64,000 nt of DNA, taken from positions 8,715,001-8,779,000 of the forward strand of contig NZ_CP160403.1 of the NCBI RefSeq assembly GCF_040782645.1, in the 5' to 3' direction. The DNA is from Streptomyces sp. HUAS ZL42. Its GTDB lineage: Bacteria; Actinomycetota; Actinomycetes; Streptomycetales; Streptomycetaceae. Positions 16,588 to 25,343 of the stretch are shown in pieces (positions within the stretch are counted from its first letter, which is position 1; each line of letters opens with the position of its first letter). A program made the translations under genes and the position numbers. The notes under the pieces are model-generated. The model worked only from the letters and a program-made list of their open reading frames with translations, did not search any database and was not told the origin of the DNA.

Positions 16588-17679
16588 TCAGCTCGGCGGC
16601 GCCGCCGTGCTCCGTCTGATCACCAGACGGGTCGGGACGAGGTCGGTACCGGGTCGGGAGCCGCCGCGGGTGCGGATCTGCTGGAGAGCCCCCTGGACAC
16701 AGCGGCGGCCCACCTCGGCGAAGTCCTGGTGGACGGTGGTGAGGGGCGGAACGAAGCAGGAGGCGTCCGGGATGTCGTCGAAGCCGACGACGCTGATGTC
16801 GGCGGGGACGGAGAGATCGCGCTCGTGGAACGCGCGCAGCAGCCCCAGGGCCATCTGGTCGTTGGAGGCGAACACGGCGGTGCAGTCGGGTTCCTCGGCG
16901 AGCGCGAGTCCGGCCGCATAGCCGGACTCGGCCGACCAGTCGCCGTGCAGAGGCGGCGGCACGGGACGTCCGTCCTCCTCGAGGACGGCGCGCCAGGCCT
17001 GCGTCCGTCGCTGGCTCGCGAACGACGTCTCGGGGCCGGTCACATGCCATACGGTCCGATGGCCCAGGTCGAGCAGGTGCCTGACGGCTTTCCGGGTACC
17101 GTCGGCCTGGTCGGTGTCGACCACGCTGTAGCGGTCGCCGGCGTCGGAGTCCACGACGACCACGTGCACACCGGGGGGCAGCTGCACCGTGCCGGTGTCG
17201 AGCAGATGGATCTCCATGATGACGATGACCGCGTCGACGGCCAGCTCTCCCATGCGGGTGAAGGCCCCCAGCACGTTGTCCTGTGTCGGGACGTCGATCG
17301 GGATCAACGTGATCGCGTAGCCCTCCGCCGCGGCGTGCGTGGCGATGGCCTCCACCGTGCGGCTGTTTCCCGTCGAGGAGAGGCTGAACAGGATCACACC
17401 GATGGTGTTGAACCGGCCGTAACGCAGGGCCCGTGCGGCGCTGTTGGGCCGGTAGCCGAGTTCCCGCATCGCGGCGAGCACCTGCTCCCGGGTCGAACTG
17501 ATCACCCCGGGGTGGCCGTTCGAGACCCGCGAGACCGTCTGGGACGACACCCCCGCGAGCTTGGCGACATCGGCCATGGAGACGCCCTGCTTGCGGCGCC
17601 CGCCGGGCACGTCGGAGCCGCCCCGCTGCGCCCCGCCCGCGGGCGCGGAAACCCGCTGCTCCTGGTCGCTCAGATCCAT
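16588..17679 (-). CDS. LacI-family transcriptional repressor
   Basis: 363-residue LacI/GalR regulator. Helix-turn-helix SMADVAKLAGVSSQTVSRVSNGHPGVISSTREQVLAAMRELGYRPNSAARALR follows a 35-residue Gly/Arg-rich leader. The periplasmic-binding-like sugar domain ends FDDIPDASCFVPPLTTVHQDFAEVG. Start at MDLSDQEQR (17679). It is divergent from a secreted GH5 enzyme, and two perfect GTTTACGTAAAC palindromes lie in the gap, so it probably represses that gene and itself, relieved by an oligosaccharide. Confidence 0.9.
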   Translation of the reverse strand: MDLSDQEQRVSAPAGGAQRGGSDVPGGRRKQGVSMADVAKLAGVSSQTVSRVSNGHPGVISSTREQVLAAMRELGYRPNSAARALRYGRFNTIGVILFSLSSTGNSRTVEAIATHAAAEGYAITLIPIDVPTQDNVLGAFTRMGELAVDAVIVIMEIHLLDTGTVQLPPGVHVVVVDSDAGDRYSVVDTDQADGTRKAVRHLLDLGHRTVWHVTGPETSFASQRRTQAWRAVLEEDGRPVPPPLHGDWSAESGYAAGLALAEEPDCTAVFASNDQMALGLLRAFHERDLSVPADISVVGFDDIPDASCFVPPLTTVHQDFAEVGRRCVQGALQQIRTRGGSRPGTDLVPTRLVIRRSTAAPPS

Positions 17680-17775
17680 TGCTCCACCACTCCCGCCTCC
17701 CGCGATGCAACGGATGTTACGCGTGGGAAACCTTGACGGTCGCCGGGGCGGATGCCAGCATTCCGACGCCATCGA

Positions 17776-17787
17776 GTTTACGTAAAC
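17776..17787. promoter_or_regulatory. LacI operator 1 (GTTTACGTAAAC)
   Basis: Perfect 12-bp palindrome with the central CG typical of LacI-family sites, in the lacI/GH5 intergenic region 97 bp from the repressor start. Confidence 0.78.
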
Positions 17788-17841
17788 ATCCCTGCGGGAT
17801 CAGGTCGGTCCGAGATCCGGAACGCCGATCCTTCTCCATGA

Positions 17842-17855
17842 TGTTTACGTAAACA
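17842..17855. promoter_or_regulatory. LacI operator 2 (TGTTTACGTAAACA)
   Basis: Second copy, 14-bp perfect palindrome, 67 bp centre-to-centre from operator 1 and 124 bp before the GH5 start. Paired sites could allow DNA looping. Confidence 0.78.
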
Positions 17856-17978
17856 CGCCAGGCTGGTGGAGCAGGGAGGCAACGACACCGGCCTGTGTCG
17901 GCACCACCTGTCCGGCCCGGCGGCCCCCCACGCGCAGACCCCCTTCGCCGAGCCGTCATCTCCTGAAAGGGTTAGCTG

Positions 17979-19034
17979 ATGCGCAAGACCCCCGCCAGAA
18001 CCCGATTCGCCCCCCGCCTGCGTGCCGCCTTCGTGGCGGTCGCGATCGCCGCGATCAGCGGCACGACCCTGGCCGGCAGCCCCGCCTCCGCCGCACCGAC
18101 CGGCGACACGACCCAGTTCAAGGGCGTCAACTGGGCCGACCCCCGCGACAACTTCGCCGACGACCCGGTCGTGCTGTCGGGTCTGTCGCTCTCCGACGGC
18201 TACGCCCGGACCTATGCCAAGGCGAGCCGGATCATCACCGCGTTCCGCGCCAACCTCGGTGCGAACACCGTCCGGTTGCCCATCAACCCGTACACCGTCA
18301 ACGGCTCCCACTGGAAGTCGTACCGCGGGGTCATCGACGCGGCGTCGGCCAAGGGCTTCAAGGTGATCGTCTCCTACTGGGAGGGCACGGGCGTCCGCAA
18401 GGACGGCTTCATCGACGACCCGGCCACGTACTGGCCCATGTGGGACACCGTGGTCAAGGCCTACAAGAACGACTCTCACGTCTACTTCGAGCCGATGAAC
18501 GAGCCCCACGGCTACACCGACACGGAGTGGGCCGACATCGCCGCCACGTGGCTGGGCACCTACCCGCGGGTCCCCCGCAACAGGGTGTTCGTCAGCGGCG
18601 CCGGCTACAACGACCACGTCACCTCGGTCTGCGCCGACCCGCGTCTCAAGGGCACCTACCTGTCCCTGCACCACTACGGGTTCTGGAAGTCGTACGCCAC
18701 CTACGACGAGTGGGTGGCCGACCTGAAGGTGCGCATCGGCGACTGCGCCGACCGGACGGTCGCGGACGAGTTCGGCGCTCCGATGACCACGGGCCTGAAC
18801 TACAACGTGAAGACCCCGGCCGACAACTACATCAACTTCATCCAGGCCGTCACCGACACCTTCCGCGAGCTGAAGATGGGCTCGGTGTACTGGCCGGGCC
18901 TGCGCACCGACGACACGTACTCCGTGCAGACTCTCGTCGGCGACCCGAACCGCCCTTGGCTGGCCACCACCAACCAGTCCGGCGCCGACCGCCTCGCCTG
19001 GGGCTGGGGACGGGGCACGCCCGTCCAGGGGTGA
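17979..19034 (+). CDS. Secreted GH5-family glycoside hydrolase
   Basis: 351-residue secreted enzyme. Signal peptide: basic MRKTPARTRFAPRLR then a hydrophobic stretch with probable cleavage after SPASAA (about residue 39). The catalytic domain fits glycoside hydrolase family 5: acid/base Glu in FEPMNEPHG (E175), nucleophile Glu in VADEFGAP (E264), and the HHYG motif between. No carbohydrate-binding module. Start after GAAAGGG. Controlled probably by the divergent LacI repressor. Activity on beta-glucans or mannans is likely; the exact substrate is unresolved. Confidence 0.85.
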   Translation: MRKTPARTRFAPRLRAAFVAVAIAAISGTTLAGSPASAAPTGDTTQFKGVNWADPRDNFADDPVVLSGLSLSDGYARTYAKASRIITAFRANLGANTVRLPINPYTVNGSHWKSYRGVIDAASAKGFKVIVSYWEGTGVRKDGFIDDPATYWPMWDTVVKAYKNDSHVYFEPMNEPHGYTDTEWADIAATWLGTYPRVPRNRVFVSGAGYNDHVTSVCADPRLKGTYLSLHHYGFWKSYATYDEWVADLKVRIGDCADRTVADEFGAPMTTGLNYNVKTPADNYINFIQAVTDTFRELKMGSVYWPGLRTDDTYSVQTLVGDPNRPWLATTNQSGADRLAWGWGRGTPVQG

Positions 19035-19095
19035 CTCGGTCCCCGGCGCAACCGACGGCCGGCGATCGAGCCGAGTCATGAGGCTCGTCGCGAAG

Positions 19096-19141
19096 ACGGC
19101 GGGTGCGGAATCGCTCAGTGCGTGTCCGCACCCGCCGTTTT
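19096..19141 (+). terminator. Strong terminator after GH5 gene
   Basis: Perfect 14-bp stem, ACGGCGGGTGCGGA (19096-19109) with TCCGCACCCGCCGT (19125-19138), 15-nt loop, followed by TTT. Confidence 0.8.
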
Positions 19142-19267
19142 GAGGTGCCGACGTCGCCCGCCGTCTCTGTCGGAGCCCGCTCTTGTCGTGCACCTCACAA
19201 GGCGCTTCAATTCCCTCAGCTCCCCCACAGGAGAACACCTCTCCCACACCCATCGAAGGGGTTCTTC

Positions 19268-20140
19268 TTGACCGCCGTACGCGCCACCGCCGTCACCGCA
19301 GCGGCCTGCGCCACCGTGCTCGCCACCGCGCTGCCCTCCTCCGCGATCAACTCCTACAACGCGACACCCGCGCCCGAACGCACCGAGGTCGGCGCGCTCG
19401 TGGCGACCTGGGACAACGACGACGACCCGGCGACCCCGGATCGCGTCGACTGGGTCTGCTCGGGCACGATGATCGACGGGGACACATTCCTGACCGCGGC
19501 CCACTGCACCACGGACTGGCCGGACAACGTCAGGTTCTACGTCTCGCTCGACCAGGACGTGCAGGCAGGACTGGACGCCGCAGCGAAGAAGTACCCGGGC
19601 GATCCGGCCGCTCAGGCAGGCGCCGTCGCCGTCCAGGGGACGGCCCACAGCCACCCCGGCTACCCGGGTCCCGCCTCGGACCCGCACGACATCTCGGTGA
19701 TCGAACTGCCCGCCGCGAAGGTCAAAAGCCGCTGGTCGTTCACACCGGCCACCCTGCCGACCGCGAACCAGCTGGGCGCACTCGGGCCGCAGGCGCTGAA
19801 CTCCACCGACTGGTTCGTCGCCGGATACGGCACTCAGGAAGCGGTCAACGGCCCGGGCGGACAGACACATCCGGGCGGCGGTGTCCGTATGAAGGCGCCC
19901 GTCACCTTCGACGCCCTCAACGACTCCTGGGTGCGCCTGGCCATGACGGCGCCACAGGGCAACGGCGGTGCCTGCTACGGCGATTCCGGCGGCCCCAACT
20001 TCGCGGTCATCGGCGGCAAGAACATCCTCGCGGCCACGACCATCACCGGCGACACCCCGTGCTACGCCACGAACGTTTCGTACCGGCTGGACACTCCGGG
20101 CGCGCGGGCCTTCCTGGCACCGTTCGTGAAACTGCCGTAG
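19268..20140 (+). CDS. Secreted trypsin-like serine protease
   Basis: 290-residue secreted S1-family protease. Catalytic triad visible: TAAHC (H79), DPHDISVIEL (D141), CYGDSGGP (S240). N-terminus MTAVRATAVTAAACATVLATALPSSA is a signal peptide. TTG start at 19268 is chosen because GAAGGGG lies just upstream and the signal peptide then begins properly; the frame stays open back into the GH5 terminator, which cannot be coding. No evident propeptide of the alpha-lytic type. Lies alone between GH5 and a convergent DUF1206 gene. Confidence 0.83.
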   Translation: MTAVRATAVTAAACATVLATALPSSAINSYNATPAPERTEVGALVATWDNDDDPATPDRVDWVCSGTMIDGDTFLTAAHCTTDWPDNVRFYVSLDQDVQAGLDAAAKKYPGDPAAQAGAVAVQGTAHSHPGYPGPASDPHDISVIELPAAKVKSRWSFTPATLPTANQLGALGPQALNSTDWFVAGYGTQEAVNGPGGQTHPGGGVRMKAPVTFDALNDSWVRLAMTAPQGNGGACYGDSGGPNFAVIGGKNILAATTITGDTPCYATNVSYRLDTPGARAFLAPFVKLP

Positions 20141-20217
20141 GTCCTCGAGAACGTCGGGGACCGGCGCGACGTCCGACGCTCCGTGTCCAGTCCCCGGCGC
20201 TTGAACGGGCGGCCTTC

Positions 20218-21051
20218 TCACACCCTCCGCCACCGTGCCATCGCGAACGAGAACAGCCCGAACAGCACCAGGCCCGTCGCCACACAGGCGAGCAGCCACG
20301 GCCCCATGGGTGACTCGGCGAAGGAACGGAGGGTGTCGTCCAGCCCCTTGGCCTTGTCCGGTTCGTACGTGACGGCCGCCCGTACGGCGAAGAACCCTGC
20401 CGCCGCGAACACCAGCCCGCGGGCCGCGCCTCCGGCCACTCCCGTGATGTCCACCAGGCGCCGCACCCGGGACGACATCTCGCCGAGCTTCAACTCCTGC
20501 CGGTACCTGCGCCGGACGGCCCGAGCGGCGATCCACACACCCGCGACCATGACGCCGGTCCCGGCCGCGCCCACCAGCCACTGCCCGGCGGGCATGTCCA
20601 GAGCCCTCGCCGTGACGTCGCGCGACTGCCGGTCGCTCGATCCCCGGCCGCCTCCGCCGGCCGCGAACGCGAGGACCGAGAAGGCGACCAACGTGTAGAA
20701 GACACAGCGGGCGAGCGCCGGCAGCCGTTTCCTCGCGGATCGTCCGTCCGGTCCCACCGACCCGAACACCGCCTCGGAGAGCCGCCACAGGGCCATGCCG
20801 ACGAGTCCGGCGCCCAGCATCCACAGCAGTACGGCACCGAAGGGTCTGCCGGAGAGTTCGGCGAGGGCGCCGCCCCGGTCCGCCTCCCGTCCGCCGTCGC
20901 CGAGGGCGATCTGCAGGGCCAGGCCGCCGACCAGGAGGTAGATGACCCCGCGTGCCGCCAGACCCGCCCTGGCGGCACCTTCCGTCAGGGGCCCCCGTAC
21001 GTCTCTCCGGTCGGGGATCCGACTGCCCCGCATCGTCGCGCTCGCGTTCAT
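20218..21051 (-). CDS. DUF1206 membrane protein
   Basis: 277-residue membrane protein made of about three repeats of a two-helix unit beginning like AARGVIYLLVGGLALQIALGDG, ARCVFYTLVAFSVLAFAAGGGG and AARGLVFAAAGFFAVRAAVTYE, the hallmark of DUF1206. Start at MNASATMRG (21051). Function unknown. Downstream of the kinase gene in the same direction with an 82-bp gap. Confidence 0.85.
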   Translation of the reverse strand: MNASATMRGSRIPDRRDVRGPLTEGAARAGLAARGVIYLLVGGLALQIALGDGGREADRGGALAELSGRPFGAVLLWMLGAGLVGMALWRLSEAVFGSVGPDGRSARKRLPALARCVFYTLVAFSVLAFAAGGGGRGSSDRQSRDVTARALDMPAGQWLVGAAGTGVMVAGVWIAARAVRRRYRQELKLGEMSSRVRRLVDITGVAGGAARGLVFAAAGFFAVRAAVTYEPDKAKGLDDTLRSFAESPMGPWLLACVATGLVLFGLFSFAMARWRRV

Positions 21052-21133
21052 GCCGACCTCCCGGAATCCGGATACCCAGGGGCACGGGAACCATCCGGGC
21101 AGCGTGCCGGCACCCGGGGGCACAGGTTCGGGA

Positions 21134-22816
21134 TCACTCCGCGCTGCGCAGCGCCGCCCAGGTGCCCTGGCTGACGATTCCGTCGGCGTCCAGCCCCTTG
21201 TCGCCCTGGAAACTCACCACCGCGGACTCCGTTCCGGGACCGAAGTCGCCGTCCACGCCGGTGCTCCCGACGCCGTACCCGCGCTTCGTCAGCATGCACT
21301 GCACCTGCAGCACGCGTTTGCCGCTGTCTCCCTGGCCTGTGCGGCCGTTGCCGGAGTAGTAGGTGCAGTCGGAGATCCAGGGCGGGGTGGCGGGTTCGGC
21401 GAGCGAGTCGCTCGGGGAGGGAGTCGAGTCGGCGGGCGGGGCGCCGGACGCGTCGCCGGACGCAGAGGGAGCGGCTTGGCGGTCGGTGCCGGCGAACCCC
21501 GGGGCGTCGGAGGGCGAGGACTCGGCATCGGCGTTCGCGGCCCCGTCGGCACTCTTGCCGGAGGCGGACTTCCGGTACGAGGACCCGGGCGCCGGCGCGA
21601 GGGCGGAATCGCCGGGCGGGGGGCCGCCGATCGTCACGCCGGCCCCGGGGGAGGAGGCCGTTGCGGGAGTGTCCTGGCGGATGAGCACCAGGAGGCCCGC
21701 GGCCACCGCGCAGAGCGTGATCGCCACGGCGACGGCCAGCACAGGCTTCCGACGTCTCCAGGTGCGGGGCTGACCCGTGTGCGCCCGTTGAGGCGACGTC
21801 CGTTGGTCCTCCGGAGCCCGTAAGCCCGCCTTCCCTTCGACGGGGAGGCTGCTCAGCACCTCGTACGCCCGCTGCCGGGCCAGCACTCTGCCACCCAGCG
21901 GCTCGGGCCAGACCGGCGTCCCGGCGTCGCTCCCGGCCGCCTCGACCAGCTGCTGCGGGGTGGGTCTGTGCTCGGGCTCCTTGGCCAGGCAGGCGGACAG
22001 CAGTGAGCCGAGCGCCGGGTCCGCCGCCGAGATCTCATCGAGCAGGTCCGGATTCGGCTCCTCGAACGCGACGCGGTGCATCACGTCGACCCCTGTGCCG
22101 TCCCCGAACGGGGCACGCCCGGTCGCCGCGTACACCAGCGTCCCGGCCAGGGAGAACACGTCCGACGCGGTGTCGCACCTGCCCGTCCGCAGATGTTCCG
22201 GCGACATGTAGGCCGGAGTCCCCACCCGGTTGCCCGTGCCGGTGAGCGCGCTCGCGTCCACGGCCTTCGAGAGACCGAAGTCGATCACATGGGCGCCTCG
22301 GGCGGACAGCAGGACGTTGGACGGCTTCAGGTCCCGGTGCACGATCCCGCCGGCGGAGAGATCGGCAAGCGCCTGCCCCAGCCCGGCCACGAGCCGCCAG
22401 ACCGCGGCGGTCGGCAGGGCGCCGTCCTGCCGCACGGCATCCGCCAGATCGAGCCCCGGGAGGTACTCGGTGGCCATCCACAGCAGTCGGTCCTGGAAGC
22501 CCGTACCGCACAGCCTCGGTGTGTGCGGCGTGCGGAGCCGGGCGTGCACCGACGCCTCACGCTCGAACCGGCGCCGGAAGCCCGGGTCGTCCGCGTACTC
22601 CGGTCTGATCACCTTCACCGCGGCCAGACCGGGGCTGCCGTCCAGGGGGCGCGCCAGGTAGACCCGTCCCATGCCGCCGCTGCCGAGCAGCGCCAGCGGC
22701 GCGTAGGGGCCGATACGGCCGGGTTCGCCGGGGTGCAGGGGTGAGGCGCCGGTCTGCCGTAGCGCCACGGTCTCGCTGGTCGCCGGGTTCGGTGGCACCG
22801 GCCGATGTTCTGACAC
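21134..22816 (-). CDS. Membrane Ser/Thr protein kinase with peptidoglycan-binding domain
   Basis: 560-residue eukaryotic-like kinase. Kinase domain: GSGGMGRVYLA (45-55), catalytic Lys in VKVI (K68), HRDLKPSNVLL (D162), DFGLSKA (179-185), activation segment GTPAYMSPE. After the kinase, one membrane helix (LAVAVAITLCAVAAGLLVLI), a Ser/Ala/Pro-rich linker, then a C-terminal peptidoglycan-binding type 1 domain (LQVQCMLTKRGYGV to GTWAALRSAE). The extracellular sensor is therefore a PG_binding_1 module rather than PASTA repeats. Likely senses cell-wall state. The 250-bp gap upstream (22817-23067) carries the mscR promoter described separately. Confidence 0.9.
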   Translation of the reverse strand: MSEHRPVPPNPATSETVALRQTGASPLHPGEPGRIGPYAPLALLGSGGMGRVYLARPLDGSPGLAAVKVIRPEYADDPGFRRRFEREASVHARLRTPHTPRLCGTGFQDRLLWMATEYLPGLDLADAVRQDGALPTAAVWRLVAGLGQALADLSAGGIVHRDLKPSNVLLSARGAHVIDFGLSKAVDASALTGTGNRVGTPAYMSPEHLRTGRCDTASDVFSLAGTLVYAATGRAPFGDGTGVDVMHRVAFEEPNPDLLDEISAADPALGSLLSACLAKEPEHRPTPQQLVEAAGSDAGTPVWPEPLGGRVLARQRAYEVLSSLPVEGKAGLRAPEDQRTSPQRAHTGQPRTWRRRKPVLAVAVAITLCAVAAGLLVLIRQDTPATASSPGAGVTIGGPPPGDSALAPAPGSSYRKSASGKSADGAANADAESSPSDAPGFAGTDRQAAPSASGDASGAPPADSTPSPSDSLAEPATPPWISDCTYYSGNGRTGQGDSGKRVLQVQCMLTKRGYGVGSTGVDGDFGPGTESAVVSFQGDKGLDADGIVSQGTWAALRSAE

Positions 22817-22965
22817 GGATCCCCCCGAAGTGATGTTCGCCGTACGCCAGTTCGCCCCGAAGGGAAATTGAGGCTAACCCAGCATGGGCGCAGGTTCAGG
22901 GTTTCCGTCACTTCCGTCACGCCGCTCGCGCGGGATGTCTTGTTCCCGTGCGGTGTGGCGAGTCC

Positions 22966-22994
22966 TTGACCCCCGCTCGGCACTCCACGATGCT
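22966..22994 (+). promoter_or_regulatory. Promoter of mscR copy 1
   Basis: -35 TTGACC (22966-22971), 17-bp spacer, -10-like GATGCT (22989-22994). The same arrangement with CATGCT occurs before the first Rieske oxygenase gene. Confidence 0.5.
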
Positions 22995-22996
22995 GT

Positions 22997-23032
22997 GTTG
23001 CGGCACATGAGATACGTGCCGTAATGAGCAAC
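22997..23032. promoter_or_regulatory. IclR-type operator region before mscR copy 1
   Basis: GTTGC (22997-23001) and GCAAC (23028-23032) bracket an inner inverted repeat GGCAC/GTGCC. It overlaps the expected transcription start. It is a more divergent member of the GTTGCG-type sites found through the cluster. Confidence 0.45.
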
Positions 23033-23067
23033 TTCGACTCAAGTCTTGTACCAGCCGAGGAGTGGCC

Positions 23068-24153
23068 ATGTCTCACCAGGTCCGCGCTGTCGTCGCCCGG
23101 GGGAAGGGCGCCCCCGTCAGCCTGGAAACGATCATTGTGCCCGACCCGGGCCCCGGTGAGGCGCTGGTGAAGATCGAGGCCTGCGGGGTCTGTCACACCG
23201 ATCTGCACTACCGCGAGGGCGGCATCAACGACGACTTCCCCTTTCTCCTCGGGCACGAGGCGGCGGGTGTGGTGGAGTCGGTGGGGGAGGGCGTCACCGA
23301 TGTCGCCCCCGGCGACTTCGTGATCCTCAACTGGCGTGCGGTGTGCGGGCAGTGCCGGGCCTGTCTGCGCGGGCGGCCGTGGTACTGCTTCGACACCCAC
23401 AACGCGAAGCAGAAGATGACCTTGCTCGACGGCACCGAGCTGTCTCCGGCGCTGGGGATCGGTGCGTTCGCGGAGAAGACGCTGGTGGCGGCCGGGCAGT
23501 GCACCAAGGTCGACCGGGCCGCGTCGGCGGCGGCCGCCGGTCTGCTGGGCTGTGGCGTGATGGCGGGCATCGGCGCGGCGATCAACACCGGGAACGTCGG
23601 GCGGGGCGACTCGGTCGCGGTCATCGGCTGCGGCGGCGTCGGGGCCGCGGCGATCGCCGGGTCGAACCTGGCCGGCGCGGCGAAGGTCATCGCGGTGGAC
23701 ATCGACGACCGGAAGCTGGAGACCGCTAGCAGGCTGGGCGCGACGCACACCGTCAACTCCAAGGACGCCGACGCGGTCGAGGCGATCAGGGAGCTGACCG
23801 GCGGCTTCGGTGCGGACGTGGTGATCGAGGCGGTGGGCCGCCCGGAGACGTACAAGCAGGCGTTCTACGCCCGCGACCTGGCAGGGACGGTGGTCCTGGT
23901 CGGCGTGCCGACCCCCGAGATGAAGCTCGAACTGCCGCTGCTGGACGTGTTCGGGCGAGGCGGCTCGCTGAAGTCCTCCTGGTACGGCGACTGCCTGCCC
24001 TCGCGCGACTTCCCTATGCTCATCGACCTCTATCTCCAGGGACGGCTCGACCTGGACGCCTTCGTCACGGAGACCATCGCGCTGGACGAGGTCGAGAAGG
24101 CCTTCGAGCGGATGCACGGCGGCGACGTGCTGCGCTCGGTGGTGGTGCTGTGA
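23068..24153 (+). CDS. mscR: S-(hydroxymethyl)mycothiol dehydrogenase (copy 1)
   Basis: 361-residue zinc-dependent medium-chain dehydrogenase that oxidises the formaldehyde-mycothiol adduct with NAD, the actinobacterial route of formaldehyde detoxification. Catalytic zinc site [14 protein letters not shown] and [12 protein letters not shown]; structural Zn cysteines [15 protein letters not shown]; Rossmann [15 protein letters not shown] at 23068 with GAGGAG upstream is preferred over GTG 23062. It overlaps the MBL-fold gene by one base (TGATG). Formaldehyde would come from betaine and sarcosine demethylation by neighbouring enzymes. About 80% similar by eye to the second copy at 51928. Confidence 0.92.
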   Translation: MSHQVRAVVARGKGAPVSLETIIVPDPGPGEALVKIEACGVCHTDLHYREGGINDDFPFLLGHEAAGVVESVGEGVTDVAPGDFVILNWRAVCGQCRACLRGRPWYCFDTHNAKQKMTLLDGTELSPALGIGAFAEKTLVAAGQCTKVDRAASAAAAGLLGCGVMAGIGAAINTGNVGRGDSVAVIGCGGVGAAAIAGSNLAGAAKVIAVDIDDRKLETASRLGATHTVNSKDADAVEAIRELTGGFGADVVIEAVGRPETYKQAFYARDLAGTVVLVGVPTPEMKLELPLLDVFGRGGSLKSSWYGDCLPSRDFPMLIDLYLQGRLDLDAFVTETIALDEVEKAFERMHGGDVLRSVVVL

Positions 24154-24785
24154 TGGCCGGTGCGCGCATCGAGCATCTCGTCACCTCGGGGACCTTCTCG
24201 CTGGACGGCGGCACCTGGGACGTCGACAACAACGTGTGGATCATCGGCGACGACACCGAGGCCGTCGTCGTGGACGCCGCACACGACGCCGGGGCGATCG
24301 CCGAAGCACTCGGCGGGCGGACCCTGCGGGCCATCGTGTGCACCCACGCCCACAACGACCACATCGACGCCGCGCCTGAGCTTGCCGCGCGCACCGGTGC
24401 CCCCATCCTGCTCCACGGCGACGACCTGCCGCTGTGGAAGCAGACCCACCCGGACCGGGCGCCCGACGGCGACCTGGCCGACGGCCAGGTCATCGAGGTG
24501 GCGGGTGTCGAGCTGACCGTGCTGCACACTCCCGGGCACGCCCCGGGCGCGGTCTGCCTGTACGCGCCTGCCCTGACGGCCCTCTTCAGCGGTGACACGC
24601 TCTTCGCGGGCGGGCCGGGGGCGACGGGACGGTCGTACAGCGACTTCCCCACCATCATCGGCTCGATCCGGGACCGGCTGCTGGCCCTGCCGGGCGGCAC
24701 CGTCGTGCACACAGGGCACGGGGACACGACGACCGTCGCCGCCGAGGCGCCACACCTTCAGGAGTGGATCGACCGCGGCTTCTGA
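24153..24785 (+). CDS. MBL-fold hydrolase paired with mscR (copy 1)
   Basis: 210-residue metallo-beta-lactamase-fold hydrolase. Metal motif THAHNDHIDAAPEL (HxHxDH), then LHTPGHAPG and [17 protein letters not shown], and the final His in VHTGHGDTTT. Coupled to mscR by a one-base overlap. The pairing, repeated at 53010, suggests that it hydrolyses S-formylmycothiol to formate and mycothiol (inference from context; not proven by motif). ATG at 24153; GTG at 24150 is an alternative. Confidence 0.8.
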   Translation: MAGARIEHLVTSGTFSLDGGTWDVDNNVWIIGDDTEAVVVDAAHDAGAIAEALGGRTLRAIVCTHAHNDHIDAAPELAARTGAPILLHGDDLPLWKQTHPDRAPDGDLADGQVIEVAGVELTVLHTPGHAPGAVCLYAPALTALFSGDTLFAGGPGATGRSYSDFPTIIGSIRDRLLALPGGTVVHTGHGDTTTVAAEAPHLQEWIDRGF

Positions 24786-24903
24786 CCGCCACCGGGGACC
24801 TTCGTGCGGGCGCCCGTTCCGCCTGTTCGCGCAGGTGGTTCGGGCGCTTCGCGGTGCCCGGCGGTCCATCGGCCGGCCCGTGCGAAACGGGCCTTTGGAC
24901 GCC

Positions 24904-24933
24904 TTGACAACGGTTCAGGGCGGCCCGCAGACT
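24904..24933 (+). promoter_or_regulatory. Promoter of ferredoxin-reductase operon (copy 1)
   Basis: -35 TTGACA (24904-24909), 18-bp spacer, CAGACT (24928-24933), directly followed by operator-like sites. The rest of the 195-bp gap 24786-24980 shows nothing else. Confidence 0.5.
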
Positions 24934-24936
24934 GAC

Positions 24937-24972
24937 GTTGCGCTAATCGCAATCCGTTTCGCTATACGCACC
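24937..24972. promoter_or_regulatory. IclR-type operators before ferredoxin copy 1
   Basis: Two tandem sites: GTTGCGCTAATCGCAAT (24937-24953) and GTTTCGCTATACGCACC (24956-24972, reverse complement GGTGCGTATAGCGAAAC). They cover the transcription-start region, so the bound regulator would repress. Confidence 0.65.
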
Positions 24973-24980
24973 GAGGTGTC

Positions 24981-25343
24981 ATGATGATTCCCGCGTGTCG
25001 TCTCGCGGATCTTCCGCGAGGTGAGGCCTTCCGGCTCGACATCGATCCGCCGGTCTCGGTGTTCCACACCGACGACGGCGAGGTCTTCGCCATCGACGAC
25101 ACCTGCACCCACCAGGACGCCTCGCTCGCCGACGGATGGCTGGAGGGCTGCGAGGTGGAATGCCCTCTGCACGCTTCCAAGTTCGACCTGAGGACCGGTG
25201 CCGTCGACGCCCCGCCGGCCAAGCTGCCGGTGCGGACCCACGAGGTCGTCGTCGAGGACGGCATGATCTACGTGAAGGTGTCCACGGAAGCCCCGAACCT
25301 CCCGCCCTGCGTGGCATCCAGACTCGCCGGGGGGCCTGCGTGA
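24981..25343 (+). CDS. Rieske [2Fe-2S] ferredoxin (copy 1)
   Basis: 120-residue bifunctional-type Rieske ferredoxin. Cluster ligands C42 and H44 (CTHQDASL) and C61 and H64 (CPLHASKF). It would carry electrons from the FAD reductase encoded next (GTGA overlap at 25340) to the Rieske oxygenase at 26656. Two adjacent ATG codons exist; the second (24984) has better ribosome-site spacing and matches the start of copy 2. Confidence 0.9.
   Translation: MMIPACRLADLPRGEAFRLDIDPPVSVFHTDDGEVFAIDDTCTHQDASLADGWLEGCEVECPLHASKFDLRTGAVDAPPAKLPVRTHEVVVEDGMIYVKVSTEAPNLPPCVASRLAGGPA

Noticed and set aside
19103-19267. Longer N-terminus for the secreted protease
   Set aside because: It would begin within the GH5 terminator hairpin and put 55 Arg/Pro-rich residues before the signal peptide.
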